Of a stretch of 64,000 nt of DNA, positions 9,165 through 18,472 are shown piece after piece. The notes beneath the pieces are model-generated. The model was not told the DNA's origin, made no database searches, and saw only the letters and a program-made list of their open reading frames with translations. Source of the DNA: Nitratiruptor sp. YY09-18 (GTDB taxonomy: Bacteria > Campylobacterota > Campylobacteria > Campylobacterales > Nitratiruptoraceae); assembly GCF_016593235.1 (NCBI RefSeq), contig NZ_AP023065.1, positions 248,001 to 312,000 on the forward strand. The letters are read 5' to 3'. The position numbers and the translations under genes were made by a program. The stretch's first letter is position 1. The number at the start of each line of letters is the position of its first letter.

Positions 9165-11207
9165 GTGAGTAAAGTATACTTTTCAAGCTGGAAAGATGAA
9201 TTGATTGATAATCGCGGCAAACCCAAAGAGGAGTGGGCCGAGTCAAAATACAACTTTCCGGTCAATTACAATATCGATGTAGCATCGAAAGCTTTCGTCG
9301 GGTGGGCTGGTTTGGCTCTCTTTGACGAAGATGTAGATGTGGCAAAACTGGCTACCGAATATGCTAAACAGTATCAAGTCTACTCTGAAGCTTGTGGGCG
9401 ATGTGCTCCAGGGAGATGGGGTGGACGCATTCTTTATGATCTTTTTGACAAGATTGCTCGCGGTGAAGGTGAAAAGAGCGATGTAGAGCATCTCAAAGAG
9501 GTCTCTCGTACTATGATGGAGACGAGCAAGTGTGAGATCGGGCGTACAGTTCCAAAGCCTCTTCTCGATATTTTGGAACATTTCGAAGATGAGATCAATG
9601 ATCTCATTGAAAACAAAAAGCCTTCAAAGTATTATCACAATCCAGAAATTAGCTACATAGCAAAAGTAACAGCTCCATGTATGGATGCATGTCCTGCCCA
9701 TGTAGATATCCCTGCATATATCGAAGGAGTACGTGATCTTCGCTATGATGATAGCCTTAAAGCTACGAGAAAAACTATGCCACTTGCCCATACATGTGGG
9801 CGTGTGTGTCCACACCCTTGTGAAGATGAGTGTCGCAGGGCAAATCTTGATGAGCCAATCTCCATAATGGAGCTCAAACGTATTGGAGCAGATTTTGAGG
9901 ATGAACATGGAATGTTTTGGCTCCATCCTCAAAAACAAAAACCCCTCACAGGTAAAAAAGTTGCAGTCATCGGTGCTGGACCTGCAGGACTCGCTGGAGC
10001 TTACTACCTTGGTCTTGAAGGTGTAGCATGTGATGTATATGAAGAGCTTCCTGTTCTTGGTGGAGAAGTGGCTGTTGGGGTACCAGAGTATCGCATGCCT
10101 GTCAAAAAATACAATAAAGATATAGAAGCAGTAAATTCTCTTGAGGGAGTACGTTTCATTACAGGAAAGCGTGTCACAGCAGATGATATGCGCAAATTTG
10201 AAAAAGAGTACGATGCGATTTTGGTTGCGACAGGTACGCGTATCAGTAAGAAGGTACGTGCAAAAAATGAGCGCCCCGAGATCAAAGGCTACTGGCCAGC
10301 TATAAATTTCCTTGATTGTGTGAATCTCTATGTAAAATATGGCATTCCAGTCCCAGAAGAGATCAGAAAACAGCAACATCTTGATAAAGAGTATGTAGAT
10401 CTTACTGGTAAAACCCTTGTATGTGTTGGTGGTGGTTTTACTTCTATGGACGTTGTGCGCTGTGCAGTACGTGCTAATGCAAAGAAGGTCATCATGCTCT
10501 ATCGCCGCGATGAAGCTACAATTATTCGCAATACAACATATGAAGAGTATCATGAGGCAGTAGAAGAGGGAGTGGAGTTTATCTTCTACTCTGCAGTTGA
10601 AGAGATCATAACTGATGAGAATGATAACCTCAAGGCTCTCAAAGTCAATCGCTTTGAACTTGTTCCTGACCCAGACGGTGGAAGACCGCAGCTCAAAAAG
10701 ATCGAAGGTGCAGACTTCATGATAGAATGCGACTACCTTGTGCCAGCAGTAAGTCAGAGTGCAGATCTTTCACATCTTCCAGAAGAGTGGGAGATAGAGC
10801 TCACAAGCTGGGGAACCATCAAAACTGATGGAAAAACCTATATGAGTTCGCGCGAAGGTGTCTTTGCTGCAGGTGATTGCGAGTATGGTCCTATGACAAT
10901 TGTCAATGCAGTTGGTCAGGCTAAAAGAGCAGCAAGCGTTATTACTCGCTATGTCCATACTGGTGAAGTGACGCTCACAGATGAAGAGATCATGGAAGAT
11001 CATCTTAGAGCCTTAAAAGTTTATGACAAAAATGAAAAAGTTAAGGGTTGGCTACCAGGACTTCCAAGACAGGTGAGCGAGAAGCTCACAGTTGAAGAGC
11101 GTAAGCATACCAATCTTGAAGTGAACCTTGGATTTACGCAAGAGCAGGCGATTGCAGAGGCGGAGCGCTGTATGCGTTGTTATTACATTGCAATGGTAGC
11201 GGTATAA
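9165..11207 (+). CDS. NuoF-position fusion: N3-like domain plus GltD-like FAD/NAD(P) oxidoreductase
   Basis: A 680-residue protein with GTG start. Residues about 70-145 resemble the C-terminal [4Fe-4S] (N3) domain of NuoF: Cys77 and Cys80 in CGRCAPG, and Cys123 in SKCEIG, but the third Cys of the usual CxxCxxC is Gly83. Residues about 165-230 form a GltD-type iron-sulfur domain (Cys172, 176, 211, 215, 219, 223). A first dinucleotide fold follows at VAVIGAGPAG (about 266-275, FAD) and a second at VCVGGGFTSMD (about 419-429) with YRRDE, a pattern that favours NADPH. The C-terminal AAGDCEYGP motif closes the FAD site. It probably feeds electrons into complex I from NAD(P)H or another donor in place of NuoEF. 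Confidence 0.8.
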   Translation: MSKVYFSSWKDELIDNRGKPKEEWAESKYNFPVNYNIDVASKAFVGWAGLALFDEDVDVAKLATEYAKQYQVYSEACGRCAPGRWGGRILYDLFDKIARGEGEKSDVEHLKEVSRTMMETSKCEIGRTVPKPLLDILEHFEDEINDLIENKKPSKYYHNPEISYIAKVTAPCMDACPAHVDIPAYIEGVRDLRYDDSLKATRKTMPLAHTCGRVCPHPCEDECRRANLDEPISIMELKRIGADFEDEHGMFWLHPQKQKPLTGKKVAVIGAGPAGLAGAYYLGLEGVACDVYEELPVLGGEVAVGVPEYRMPVKKYNKDIEAVNSLEGVRFITGKRVTADDMRKFEKEYDAILVATGTRISKKVRAKNERPEIKGYWPAINFLDCVNLYVKYGIPVPEEIRKQQHLDKEYVDLTGKTLVCVGGGFTSMDVVRCAVRANAKKVIMLYRRDEATIIRNTTYEEYHEAVEEGVEFIFYSAVEEIITDENDNLKALKVNRFELVPDPDGGRPQLKKIEGADFMIECDYLVPAVSQSADLSHLPEEWEIELTSWGTIKTDGKTYMSSREGVFAAGDCEYGPMTIVNAVGQAKRAASVITRYVHTGEVTLTDEEIMEDHLRALKVYDKNEKVKGWLPGLPRQVSEKLTVEERKHTNLEVNLGFTQEQAIAEAERCMRCYYIAMVAV

Positions 11208-11216
11208 AGGTAGGTA

Positions 11217-13493
11217 ATGGTTAAAATCTATATAGATGGCAAAGAGATACATGCAGATAAAAATGAGACAATTTTACAAGTAGCACGTAGAGAAGGAATA
11301 TATATCCCAACCATGTGTTATCTCTCAAAAGTCAAACCGATCGAATCGTGCCGTCTGTGCGTTGTGGAAGTAGAAGGGGTAGAAGGTTTTGTACTTAGCT
11401 GCCAGGCGCCAGTAGTACCTGGTATAAAAGTGACAACCAACTCCCAAGCCCTCTATGAGCATCGCCAAAATATTATGAAACTCTATGATGTAAACCACCC
11501 ATTAGAGTGCGGTGTATGTGATAAGAGCGGTGAGTGTGATTTGCAAAACAAAACACTTGAATTCGATGTGGATTCGCAAGAGTTTACAGCAAAAGATCAG
11601 TATCGACCGATTGCAAACTGGAAGTATATCCAGTATGATCCGAGCCTCTGTATTTTGTGTGAAAAGTGTGTGCATGTTTGTAATGAAGTAATAGGCGATG
11701 ATGCGATTGATATCTTCTTTGGTGGATACAAATCCCACATAATACCAAAAAACGCTCCCACGCTAGATTGTACATTCTGTGGTGAATGTATAGCAGTTTG
11801 TCCAGTAGGAGCGCTGATTAGTAGCGATTTCAAATACACTTCCAACGCTTGGGAACTTCGTCAAATTCCAGCTTCTTGCGCACACTGTAGTGCGGCATGC
11901 CATCTCTACTACAACGTCAAGCATAGCTCTATAGAAAACCCAGAACCAAAAATCTATAGAGTCAAAAATGAGTATGAATTTGAGACACTCTGTGGAGCTG
12001 GCAGATTTGGATTTGATTTTGAAAACCGCGAAGCAAAAAAAGATCAAGAGCAGTTTAACAGGGCGGTAGAGGCTTTCAAAAAGGCTGATGCTATTCGCTT
12101 TAGTTCATTTATTACTAATGAAGAGGCTTTGATTCTCCAAAAAATGAAGGAGAAGTTTGGCTATAAGCTTATTAATGAAGAGGCTAGAAACTACCAAAAA
12201 TTTCTCGAAAATTTTGCCAAGACCAGTGGGAAAACTCTCTATGATGCAAATTTGGAAACAATCGAAAAGAGCGATTTTATAATTCTTCTTGGAAGTTTTG
12301 CTTCTTCAGATAATCCCGCAGTGCGCTATGCATTTACAGTAGCACATAAAAGACGCAAAGCTGAAATTATTAATATGCATCCAGTCGAGGATGATCTGCT
12401 CAAACCAATTGTGACAAAGTTTATTAAATATGAAGTAGGAAGCGAAGAGGCAGCTCTGGGTATGCTTCTTGAAGCATTGAGTGATGAGAAGGCAAAAGAG
12501 GAGATTGGCAAAGAGTGGTTTGATGAGCTTGATATTGGGTATTTGAGTGCTGAATCAAATATTGGCGAAGAAGAGATTGAAGATATCATGCAGCGTTTAG
12601 CACGCAAGAAAAGACTCAGAGAAGATCGCTGCACACTCATTCTCGGTGAGGATCTCTACGCACATCCAAGGGCGCAGAATATAGCAAAACTTGCTGGACT
12701 CATCGATAGATTTACAGATTTTGATGTGATGATTATTCCACCAAAAACAAATAGTTTGGGAGTAGCACTTATCTGCGATCTTGATGATGAGCCAGGAGAG
12801 TACACAATCGGCTATAACGCACCTGGAGACTTTGTACTGAGCGCATTGGGTGATGGGGATCTCGATATGCCAGCACTCAACCAACAAGAGGGAACATTTA
12901 CAAATATAGATAAACGTGTTGTACCTACAAATGTTGCCTTACCATATAAAGGGTATGTACTCAATGATATAGCAAGAGCACTAGGAGTGAGTGATAAAGA
13001 GTATACCATCGAGTTTACCGAGGAGCTTCCACAAGAAAAAGGGTATAAGCCTCTAGCATTCGATGATCTACCAAATGAGTTTTTAAATGATGGGACAGAG
13101 CAAAGAGGCTACGTACTTGAGCCACAAAAAGTGAACTTGTCACGCAAAAATATAGAGCCAATAGCAGAGCTACCAGAGTTTAATGGCACAGTCGTCTATC
13201 GCTGTGAGCCTGTACTGCAGTTTAGCCCTTTTACCAACAAAGCACATCAGCTTGCATGGAGTTGTGATCTCATTGGTTCTGAGCAGTTTGCACTGGCTGC
13301 AAAACTAAAAGATGGAGAGGAGGTAGTAGTGCACTCTTCATATGGAAAAATCAAAAAAACTTTCAAAATCGATCCAAAACTCAAAGGAACTGTAGCATTA
13401 ATGGGGGTGAGTGATCTTGGTATGGACTATTTTGCAATGCAAGGAACGTATCGCTATGAAAGAGTAAAAATCACAAAGAGAGATGAGCAATGA
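11217..13493 (+). CDS. nuoG: NADH-quinone oxidoreductase subunit G, copy 1
   Basis: An iron-sulfur subunit of 758 residues. The N-terminal [2Fe-2S] domain has Cys in TMCYLS, SCRLC and SCQAP. The His-Cys [4Fe-4S] site is HPLECGVCDKSGECDLQN. The ferredoxin pair is CILCEKCVHVC and CTFCGECIAVCPVGA, and a further CAHCSAACH motif starts the molybdopterin-type domain. Residues 474-678 are encoded by the 617-bp block shared almost perfectly with copy 2, while the flanks and the C-terminal tail (about 80 residues) differ. It ends overlapping the copy 2 start by 4 bp. Confidence 0.93.
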   Translation: MVKIYIDGKEIHADKNETILQVARREGIYIPTMCYLSKVKPIESCRLCVVEVEGVEGFVLSCQAPVVPGIKVTTNSQALYEHRQNIMKLYDVNHPLECGVCDKSGECDLQNKTLEFDVDSQEFTAKDQYRPIANWKYIQYDPSLCILCEKCVHVCNEVIGDDAIDIFFGGYKSHIIPKNAPTLDCTFCGECIAVCPVGALISSDFKYTSNAWELRQIPASCAHCSAACHLYYNVKHSSIENPEPKIYRVKNEYEFETLCGAGRFGFDFENREAKKDQEQFNRAVEAFKKADAIRFSSFITNEEALILQKMKEKFGYKLINEEARNYQKFLENFAKTSGKTLYDANLETIEKSDFIILLGSFASSDNPAVRYAFTVAHKRRKAEIINMHPVEDDLLKPIVTKFIKYEVGSEEAALGMLLEALSDEKAKEEIGKEWFDELDIGYLSAESNIGEEEIEDIMQRLARKKRLREDRCTLILGEDLYAHPRAQNIAKLAGLIDRFTDFDVMIIPPKTNSLGVALICDLDDEPGEYTIGYNAPGDFVLSALGDGDLDMPALNQQEGTFTNIDKRVVPTNVALPYKGYVLNDIARALGVSDKEYTIEFTEELPQEKGYKPLAFDDLPNEFLNDGTEQRGYVLEPQKVNLSRKNIEPIAELPEFNGTVVYRCEPVLQFSPFTNKAHQLAWSCDLIGSEQFALAAKLKDGEEVVVHSSYGKIKKTFKIDPKLKGTVALMGVSDLGMDYFAMQGTYRYERVKITKRDEQ
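12636..13252 (+). repeat. 617-bp direct repeat, copy in nuoG1
   Basis: Identical to 15131-15747 except for one base (C at 13122, T at 15617; Pro to Ser). The offset is 2495 bp and the block is in the same codon phase in both genes. The bases just outside differ at both ends. Confidence 0.97.
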
Positions 13494-15976
13494 GTGAAAA
13501 AATCAAAATTACAATCGATGGCAAAGAGTGTGAAACGGTAGCTGGTGAATATGTGCTCAATGTAGCTCGTGCGAATGGCATTTTTATCCCAGCTATATGC
13601 TATTTGACAAATTGTTCACCTACACTAGCATGTAGGCTTTGTCTTGTAGAAGCTGATGGGAAGCAGGTATATGCTTGTAATGCCAAGGCAAAAGATGGTA
13701 TGAGCATTGTGACAGTCACAGAAAATATTATCAAAGAGCGCCGCGCTATTATGGAAGTCTATGATGTGAATCATCCGCTCGAGTGTGGCGTGTGTGACCA
13801 AAGTGGTGAATGTGAATTGCAAAACTATACGTTAGAGATGGGTGTCGATGAGCAGCATTATGCTATACGTGATACGTACCGTCCTGTAAAAGAGTGGAAT
13901 TTTATCCACTATGATTCATCTTTATGTATCGTTTGTGAGCGGTGTGTGACTGTCTGTAAGGATATGATTGGAGATGCAGCACTCAAAACAGTTCCAAGAG
14001 GTGGTGATCCGCTAGATAAATCTTGGAAAGAGCAGATGCCTAAAGATGCATATGCAATGTGGAATAAGCTGCAAAAATCGATTATCGGTGCAGTCGCTGG
14101 AGAGGAGCTTGATTGTACATGGTGTGGTGAGTGTATTAGCGTCTGTCCAGTTGGTGCGCTTGTGAGCGAAGACTACCACTACACCACAAATTCTTGGGAA
14201 CTCCATAAAATCCCAGCTTCTTGTGCACACTGTAGTGCAACATGCCATCTCTACTATGAAATGAAGCATACATCTATCGAAAATCCAGAGCCTAAGATCT
14301 ATCGCGTGACAAATGAATTTCACTATCAGCCTCTTTGTGGAGCTGGCAGATTTGGATTTGATTTTGAAAACCGCGAAGCAAAAAAAGATCAAGAGCAGTT
14401 TAATAGAGCGGTAGAAGCTTTCAAAAAGGCTGATACTATCCGCTTTAATTCATTCATTACCAATGAGGAAGCTCTCATTTTACAAAAACTCAAAGAAAAA
14501 TATGGCTACAAGCTTATCAATGAGGATGCGAAGGTTTATAAGAAATTCCTCGATAATTACGCCCAATATAGCGGAGCGAGCCTACCAAGCGCAGATATTA
14601 AAGATGTGCATAAAAGTGAATTTGTCATCAGTGTAGGTACAGCACTCAAGAGTGATAACCCACGCGCGCGCTTTGCATTTAATAATGCTGTGAAGATGAA
14701 TAAGGGTGGCGGAATCTACTTCCATCCAATCAAAGATCCTGTGATAGAGGCTCTTGGAAAAACTGTAGTACCGGTCTATCATAAACCCCTCCAGGAAGAG
14801 GCGGTGCTCTACTTTATCTTGCAAGAGTTTGGCTATGTAGAGAAGCTTCCTAAATATATGCAAGAGTATCTCAATAGTTTCGTAGTGACAAAAACAAAAG
14901 AGGTCGAAGAGACAATAAAAGAAAAAGTCAAAGAGACTGTCGAAGAGAAAGTTGTCGACGAAGAGACAGGTGAAGAAAAAGTTGTCACAAAAGAGGTAGA
15001 AAAACTCGTACCGAAAAAAGTAAAAAAAACAGTAGAGTATCAAACAAACAGACTCTATGAAGTGATTGGTGCTCCAGAAGATCTCAAAGAAAAACTTGCT
15101 AAAGTGCTCACAAAAGCACAGAAGAAATCTCTCATTCTCGGTGAGGATCTCTACGCACATCCAAGGGCGCAGAATATAGCAAAACTTGCTGGACTCATCG
15201 ATAGATTTACAGATTTTGATGTGATGATTATTCCACCAAAAACAAATAGTTTGGGAGTAGCACTTATCTGCGATCTTGATGATGAGCCAGGAGAGTACAC
15301 AATCGGCTATAACGCACCTGGAGACTTTGTACTGAGCGCATTGGGTGATGGGGATCTCGATATGCCAGCACTCAACCAACAAGAGGGAACATTTACAAAT
15401 ATAGATAAACGTGTTGTACCTACAAATGTTGCCTTACCATATAAAGGGTATGTACTCAATGATATAGCAAGAGCACTAGGAGTGAGTGATAAAGAGTATA
15501 CCATCGAGTTTACCGAGGAGCTTCCACAAGAAAAAGGGTATAAGCCTCTAGCATTCGATGATCTACCAAATGAGTTTTTAAATGATGGGACAGAGCAAAG
15601 AGGCTACGTACTTGAGTCACAAAAAGTGAACTTGTCACGCAAAAATATAGAGCCAATAGCAGAGCTACCAGAGTTTAATGGCACAGTCGTCTATCGCTGT
15701 GAGCCTGTACTGCAGTTTAGCCCTTTTACCAACAAAGCACATCAGCTAACAGAACATGCAAAACTGTATGCAAGTGAAACATTTATGCAAGAAAATGGCT
15801 TGCAAGAGGGTGATAAAGTAAATATTAAAAGAGATGATATTAATATAACGCTAGAAGTAGCGCTTGATGATAAAATTGGTTCAGGTGCATATATAGGGAC
15901 ATTTGATAAGAGTATCGATGTTGAGCCTTTCCAAAAAGGCTATAGATTTAAAGAAGTAACAATCCAAAAGGTGTGA
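13490..15976 (+). CDS. nuoG: NADH-quinone oxidoreductase subunit G, copy 2
   Basis: A second NuoG of 828 residues, tandem with copy 1. It keeps the same cluster ligands: CRLC near residue 50, HPLECGVCDQSGECELQN, CIVCERCVTVC, CTWCGECISVCPVGA and CAHCSATCH. It has an extra loop between the ferredoxin motifs and a Lys/Glu-rich insertion of about 50 residues (near residues 465-520) before the shared block. The C-terminal 75 residues do not match copy 1. Two NuoG-like subunits with different tails may serve two input routes or may both sit in one complex. It lies 1 bp before nuoH. Confidence 0.92.
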   Translation: MSEKIKITIDGKECETVAGEYVLNVARANGIFIPAICYLTNCSPTLACRLCLVEADGKQVYACNAKAKDGMSIVTVTENIIKERRAIMEVYDVNHPLECGVCDQSGECELQNYTLEMGVDEQHYAIRDTYRPVKEWNFIHYDSSLCIVCERCVTVCKDMIGDAALKTVPRGGDPLDKSWKEQMPKDAYAMWNKLQKSIIGAVAGEELDCTWCGECISVCPVGALVSEDYHYTTNSWELHKIPASCAHCSATCHLYYEMKHTSIENPEPKIYRVTNEFHYQPLCGAGRFGFDFENREAKKDQEQFNRAVEAFKKADTIRFNSFITNEEALILQKLKEKYGYKLINEDAKVYKKFLDNYAQYSGASLPSADIKDVHKSEFVISVGTALKSDNPRARFAFNNAVKMNKGGGIYFHPIKDPVIEALGKTVVPVYHKPLQEEAVLYFILQEFGYVEKLPKYMQEYLNSFVVTKTKEVEETIKEKVKETVEEKVVDEETGEEKVVTKEVEKLVPKKVKKTVEYQTNRLYEVIGAPEDLKEKLAKVLTKAQKKSLILGEDLYAHPRAQNIAKLAGLIDRFTDFDVMIIPPKTNSLGVALICDLDDEPGEYTIGYNAPGDFVLSALGDGDLDMPALNQQEGTFTNIDKRVVPTNVALPYKGYVLNDIARALGVSDKEYTIEFTEELPQEKGYKPLAFDDLPNEFLNDGTEQRGYVLESQKVNLSRKNIEPIAELPEFNGTVVYRCEPVLQFSPFTNKAHQLTEHAKLYASETFMQENGLQEGDKVNIKRDDINITLEVALDDKIGSGAYIGTFDKSIDVEPFQKGYRFKEVTIQKV
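15131..15747 (+). repeat. 617-bp direct repeat, copy in nuoG2
   Basis: Second copy of 12636-13252, with 616 of 617 bases identical. A separate 68-bp identical stretch pairs 11991-12058 with 14336-14403 at an offset of 2345. The 150-bp difference in offset matches the 50-codon insertion in nuoG2. Confidence 0.97.
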
Positions 15977-15977
15977 T

Positions 15978-16970
15978 ATGGATGCAGCATTTGTAATATC
16001 AACCATTATAAAGATCCTCATAGTTCTTGGACTCTTTTCAGCATTGGCTGGATTTGGGACATATGTAGAGCGTAAAGTCCTTGCATTCATGCAAAGACGT
16101 CTTGGACCTATGCATGTAGGGCCTTACGGACTTTTGCAGGTACTTGCTGATGGTATCAAACTCTTTACCAAAGAGGACTTTATACCACAAGGTGCTGTGC
16201 GTCCTATATTTATGATAGCACCTGTTATTACAGCTGCTACAGCCTTCATCGCTATGGCAGCTATCCCTATGTTTCCAGAATTTACAATTGGTGGTTATAC
16301 AGTTAGACCGATCATTTCAGATATCAATGTTGGCCTGCTCTTTGTTCTTGGTGTGATGGCTACAGGACTTTATGGTCCGCTCCTTGCAGGTATGGCTTCA
16401 GGCAACAAATGGAGTTTGCTTGGTGCTGCAAGGACTGCTATCCAGTATCTAAGCTACGAAGTTGTAACAGGTCTTTCAGTTCTAGCTCCTGTAATGATTG
16501 TTGGATCACTCTCACTTATCGATTTTAATAACTACCAAAGCGGTGGGGTAGCAGAGTGGATTGTATGGAAGCAGCCAATTGCATTTATTCTTTTCATGAT
16601 TGCTGGATTTGCAGAAACAAACAGAACACCATTTGACCTTTTGGAACACGAAGCTGAAGTGATTTCTGGCTACGCAACAGAGTATAGTGGTATGCGTTGG
16701 GGTATGTTTTTTATAGGTGAATATGCGAATATGTTTACTATTGGATTTTTGGCAAGTCTCATATTCTTAGGCGGATTTAACGATCTATGGTTTATCCCTG
16801 GAGCGGTCGCAATACTTCTCAAAGTGTTTTTCTTATTCTTTTTCTTCTTGTGGACTAGAGCATCTTGGCCACATGTAAGACCGGATCAGTTGATGTGGCT
16901 CTGTTGGAAAGTCTTGATGCCATTGGCAGTAATCAATGTGGTCATCACTGGTATAGTGATGATGTTTTAA
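15978..16970 (+). CDS. nuoH: NADH-quinone oxidoreductase subunit H
   Basis: A membrane subunit of 330 residues with about eight transmembrane helices. It links the quinone site to the proton-pumping arm. Family signatures are [19 protein letters not shown] near the N-terminus, [12 protein letters not shown], and the acidic loop [19 protein letters not shown]. It follows nuoG2 by 1 bp and precedes nuoI by 10 bp. Confidence 0.97.
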   Translation: MDAAFVISTIIKILIVLGLFSALAGFGTYVERKVLAFMQRRLGPMHVGPYGLLQVLADGIKLFTKEDFIPQGAVRPIFMIAPVITAATAFIAMAAIPMFPEFTIGGYTVRPIISDINVGLLFVLGVMATGLYGPLLAGMASGNKWSLLGAARTAIQYLSYEVVTGLSVLAPVMIVGSLSLIDFNNYQSGGVAEWIVWKQPIAFILFMIAGFAETNRTPFDLLEHEAEVISGYATEYSGMRWGMFFIGEYANMFTIGFLASLIFLGGFNDLWFIPGAVAILLKVFFLFFFFLWTRASWPHVRPDQLMWLCWKVLMPLAVINVVITGIVMMF

Positions 16971-16980
16971 GGGGGAAGAG

Positions 16981-17592
16981 ATGAGTGGATTAGAGCAGTT
17001 TAAAGATAGAAACGTATCACAAAACTACTACAAAGTGAAAATAGAACCATATCCAAAAACTGGATGGGAAAAGTTCAAAAGAGTTCTCAAAAGAAGTGTG
17101 AAGCTTGAACTTTTTGTGGGACTGAAGATTACACTCATGGAGATGCTACGTTTCAATATTCACACAGTTCAATATCCAAAAGAGAAGCTTCCAATTGGAC
17201 CAAGATACCGTGCTGTGCATAAGCTCTTGCGTTTGCTAGAGAGCGGAACAGAAAGATGCATCGGATGTGGTCTTTGCGAAAAGATCTGCATCTCGAACTG
17301 CATACGTATCGATACAAAGGTAGATGAGCATGGCCGTAAAATTCCAACAGAATATACGATCAACTTCGGTCGCTGCATCTTCTGTGGATATTGTGCAGAA
17401 GTGTGTCCTGAGCTTGCGATTGTCCATGGTCAAGATTATGAAAATGCGAGTGAACAGCGAGCACACTTTGCACTCAAAGAGGATATGCTTACACCTCTTG
17501 ATAAACTCAAAGAGCAAAAAGAGTATCCAGGATTTGGTGCGCCAACGCCAGCAGCTGATAAACTAATCAAAAAAACGCCACTAGCGTATTAA
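16981..17592 (+). CDS. nuoI: NADH-quinone oxidoreductase subunit I
   Basis: A 2x[4Fe-4S] ferredoxin subunit of 203 residues (clusters N6a and N6b) that passes electrons from NuoG to NuoB. The two ligand sets are [11 protein letters not shown] and [13 protein letters not shown] basic N-terminal stretch of about 60 residues, with an amphipathic segment, would dock it on NuoH. Ribosome site and order are normal. Confidence 0.96.
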   Translation: MSGLEQFKDRNVSQNYYKVKIEPYPKTGWEKFKRVLKRSVKLELFVGLKITLMEMLRFNIHTVQYPKEKLPIGPRYRAVHKLLRLLESGTERCIGCGLCEKICISNCIRIDTKVDEHGRKIPTEYTINFGRCIFCGYCAEVCPELAIVHGQDYENASEQRAHFALKEDMLTPLDKLKEQKEYPGFGAPTPAADKLIKKTPLAY

Positions 17593-17600
17593 AAGGTGAT

Positions 17601-18164
17601 ATGATGGTAGAGGCTATAGCGTTTTATCTCTTTGCGATACTTACTATTGCAATGTTTACTATTACGGTCATGAGCAAGAATGCGCTCTATGCAATGAGCT
17701 CACTCGCAGCAGGTATGATCTTTATCTCTGCGTTTTTCTTCTTACTCGATGCAGACTTTTTGGGCGTTGTACAGATTATTGTATACAGTGGTGCTGTTAT
17801 GGCACTCTATGCTTTTGCAATGATGTTTATGGATACGACGAAGGATGTCAAAGAGAAAAATCCATCCAATAAGATTATCTTTTTCCTCAGCGGTATGGTG
17901 GCATTGTTGCTCGTTATTATCCTCTTGACACCTATGATTTCAGATAAAGTTCAAGCACTCTATCCAGTAAGTGATGAGATAGGAAACACAGAAGCTGTTG
18001 GTATTGTGCTCTTTACAAAATATCTCGTGCCTTTTGAGGTTGCTGCAATTATGCTTTTGGTAGCAATGATAGCTGGAATAATTCTTGCAAGTAAACGCAT
18101 GGATGAGAGTATTACACTCAAACTTGACCAAGAGATTGAACAAGAAGAAAAGGGTAAAGCATGA
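17601..18164 (+). CDS. nuoJ: NADH-quinone oxidoreductase subunit J
   Basis: A membrane subunit of 187 residues with five transmembrane helices. The third helix has the conserved VQIIVYSGAVMALYAFAMM segment, containing the pi-bulge of the proton path. The start is ATG 17601 behind AAGGTG (ATG 17604 is an alternative). The C-terminus is charged and cytoplasmic and overlaps nuoK by 4 bp. Confidence 0.95.
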   Translation: MMVEAIAFYLFAILTIAMFTITVMSKNALYAMSSLAAGMIFISAFFFLLDADFLGVVQIIVYSGAVMALYAFAMMFMDTTKDVKEKNPSNKIIFFLSGMVALLLVIILLTPMISDKVQALYPVSDEIGNTEAVGIVLFTKYLVPFEVAAIMLLVAMIAGIILASKRMDESITLKLDQEIEQEEKGKA

Positions 18165-18463
18165 TCACGCTCACACACTATCTCGTTCTTGCTGCACTTA
18201 TTTTTAGTATAGCTCTTGTGGGAATTCTTAGACGCAAAAACTTGCTTATGCTCTTTTTTGCGACAGAGATTGCACTCAACGCAGTCAATATTGCCCTCGC
18301 AGCATTTTCAAAATATAACGGTGATCTCACTGGTCAGCTCTTTGCCTTTTTTATCGTAGCTATAGCTGCAAGTGAAGTGGCAGTGGGACTTGGATTATTG
18401 ATCGTTTGGTATAAACGTCGTGGCAATATCGATCTTGATACACTACAATCTATGAATGGGTAA
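18161..18463 (+). CDS. nuoK: NADH-quinone oxidoreductase subunit K
   Basis: A 100-residue subunit with three transmembrane helices and the two buried glutamates expected for the proton channel: Glu in LLMLFFATEIALNAVNI and Glu in AIAASEVAVGLGL. Length is normal. It overlaps nuoJ by 4 bp. Confidence 0.96.
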   Translation: MITLTHYLVLAALIFSIALVGILRRKNLLMLFFATEIALNAVNIALAAFSKYNGDLTGQLFAFFIVAIAASEVAVGLGLLIVWYKRRGNIDLDTLQSMNG

Positions 18464-18472
18464 GGGATAGGC

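Noticed and set aside
9624-10553. A 309-codon open frame antisense to the GltD-like fusion gene
   Set aside because: Its composition (rich in Cys, His, Ile, Tyr; no domain) is what the complement of a well-coded gene gives. No ribosome site or promoter. The plus strand is clearly coding.
14582-15382. A 266-codon open frame antisense to nuoG2, with a partial twin antisense to nuoG1 (12597-12887)
   Set aside because: The similarity between the two is only the 617-bp repeat read backward. The insertion is low complexity in this frame. Not a gene family.
13490-15976. nuoG2 as an assembly duplicate of nuoG1
   Set aside because: Outside the 617-bp block the two genes differ throughout, with distinct N-terminal loops, a 50-codon insertion and unrelated tails, so they are genuine paralogs.
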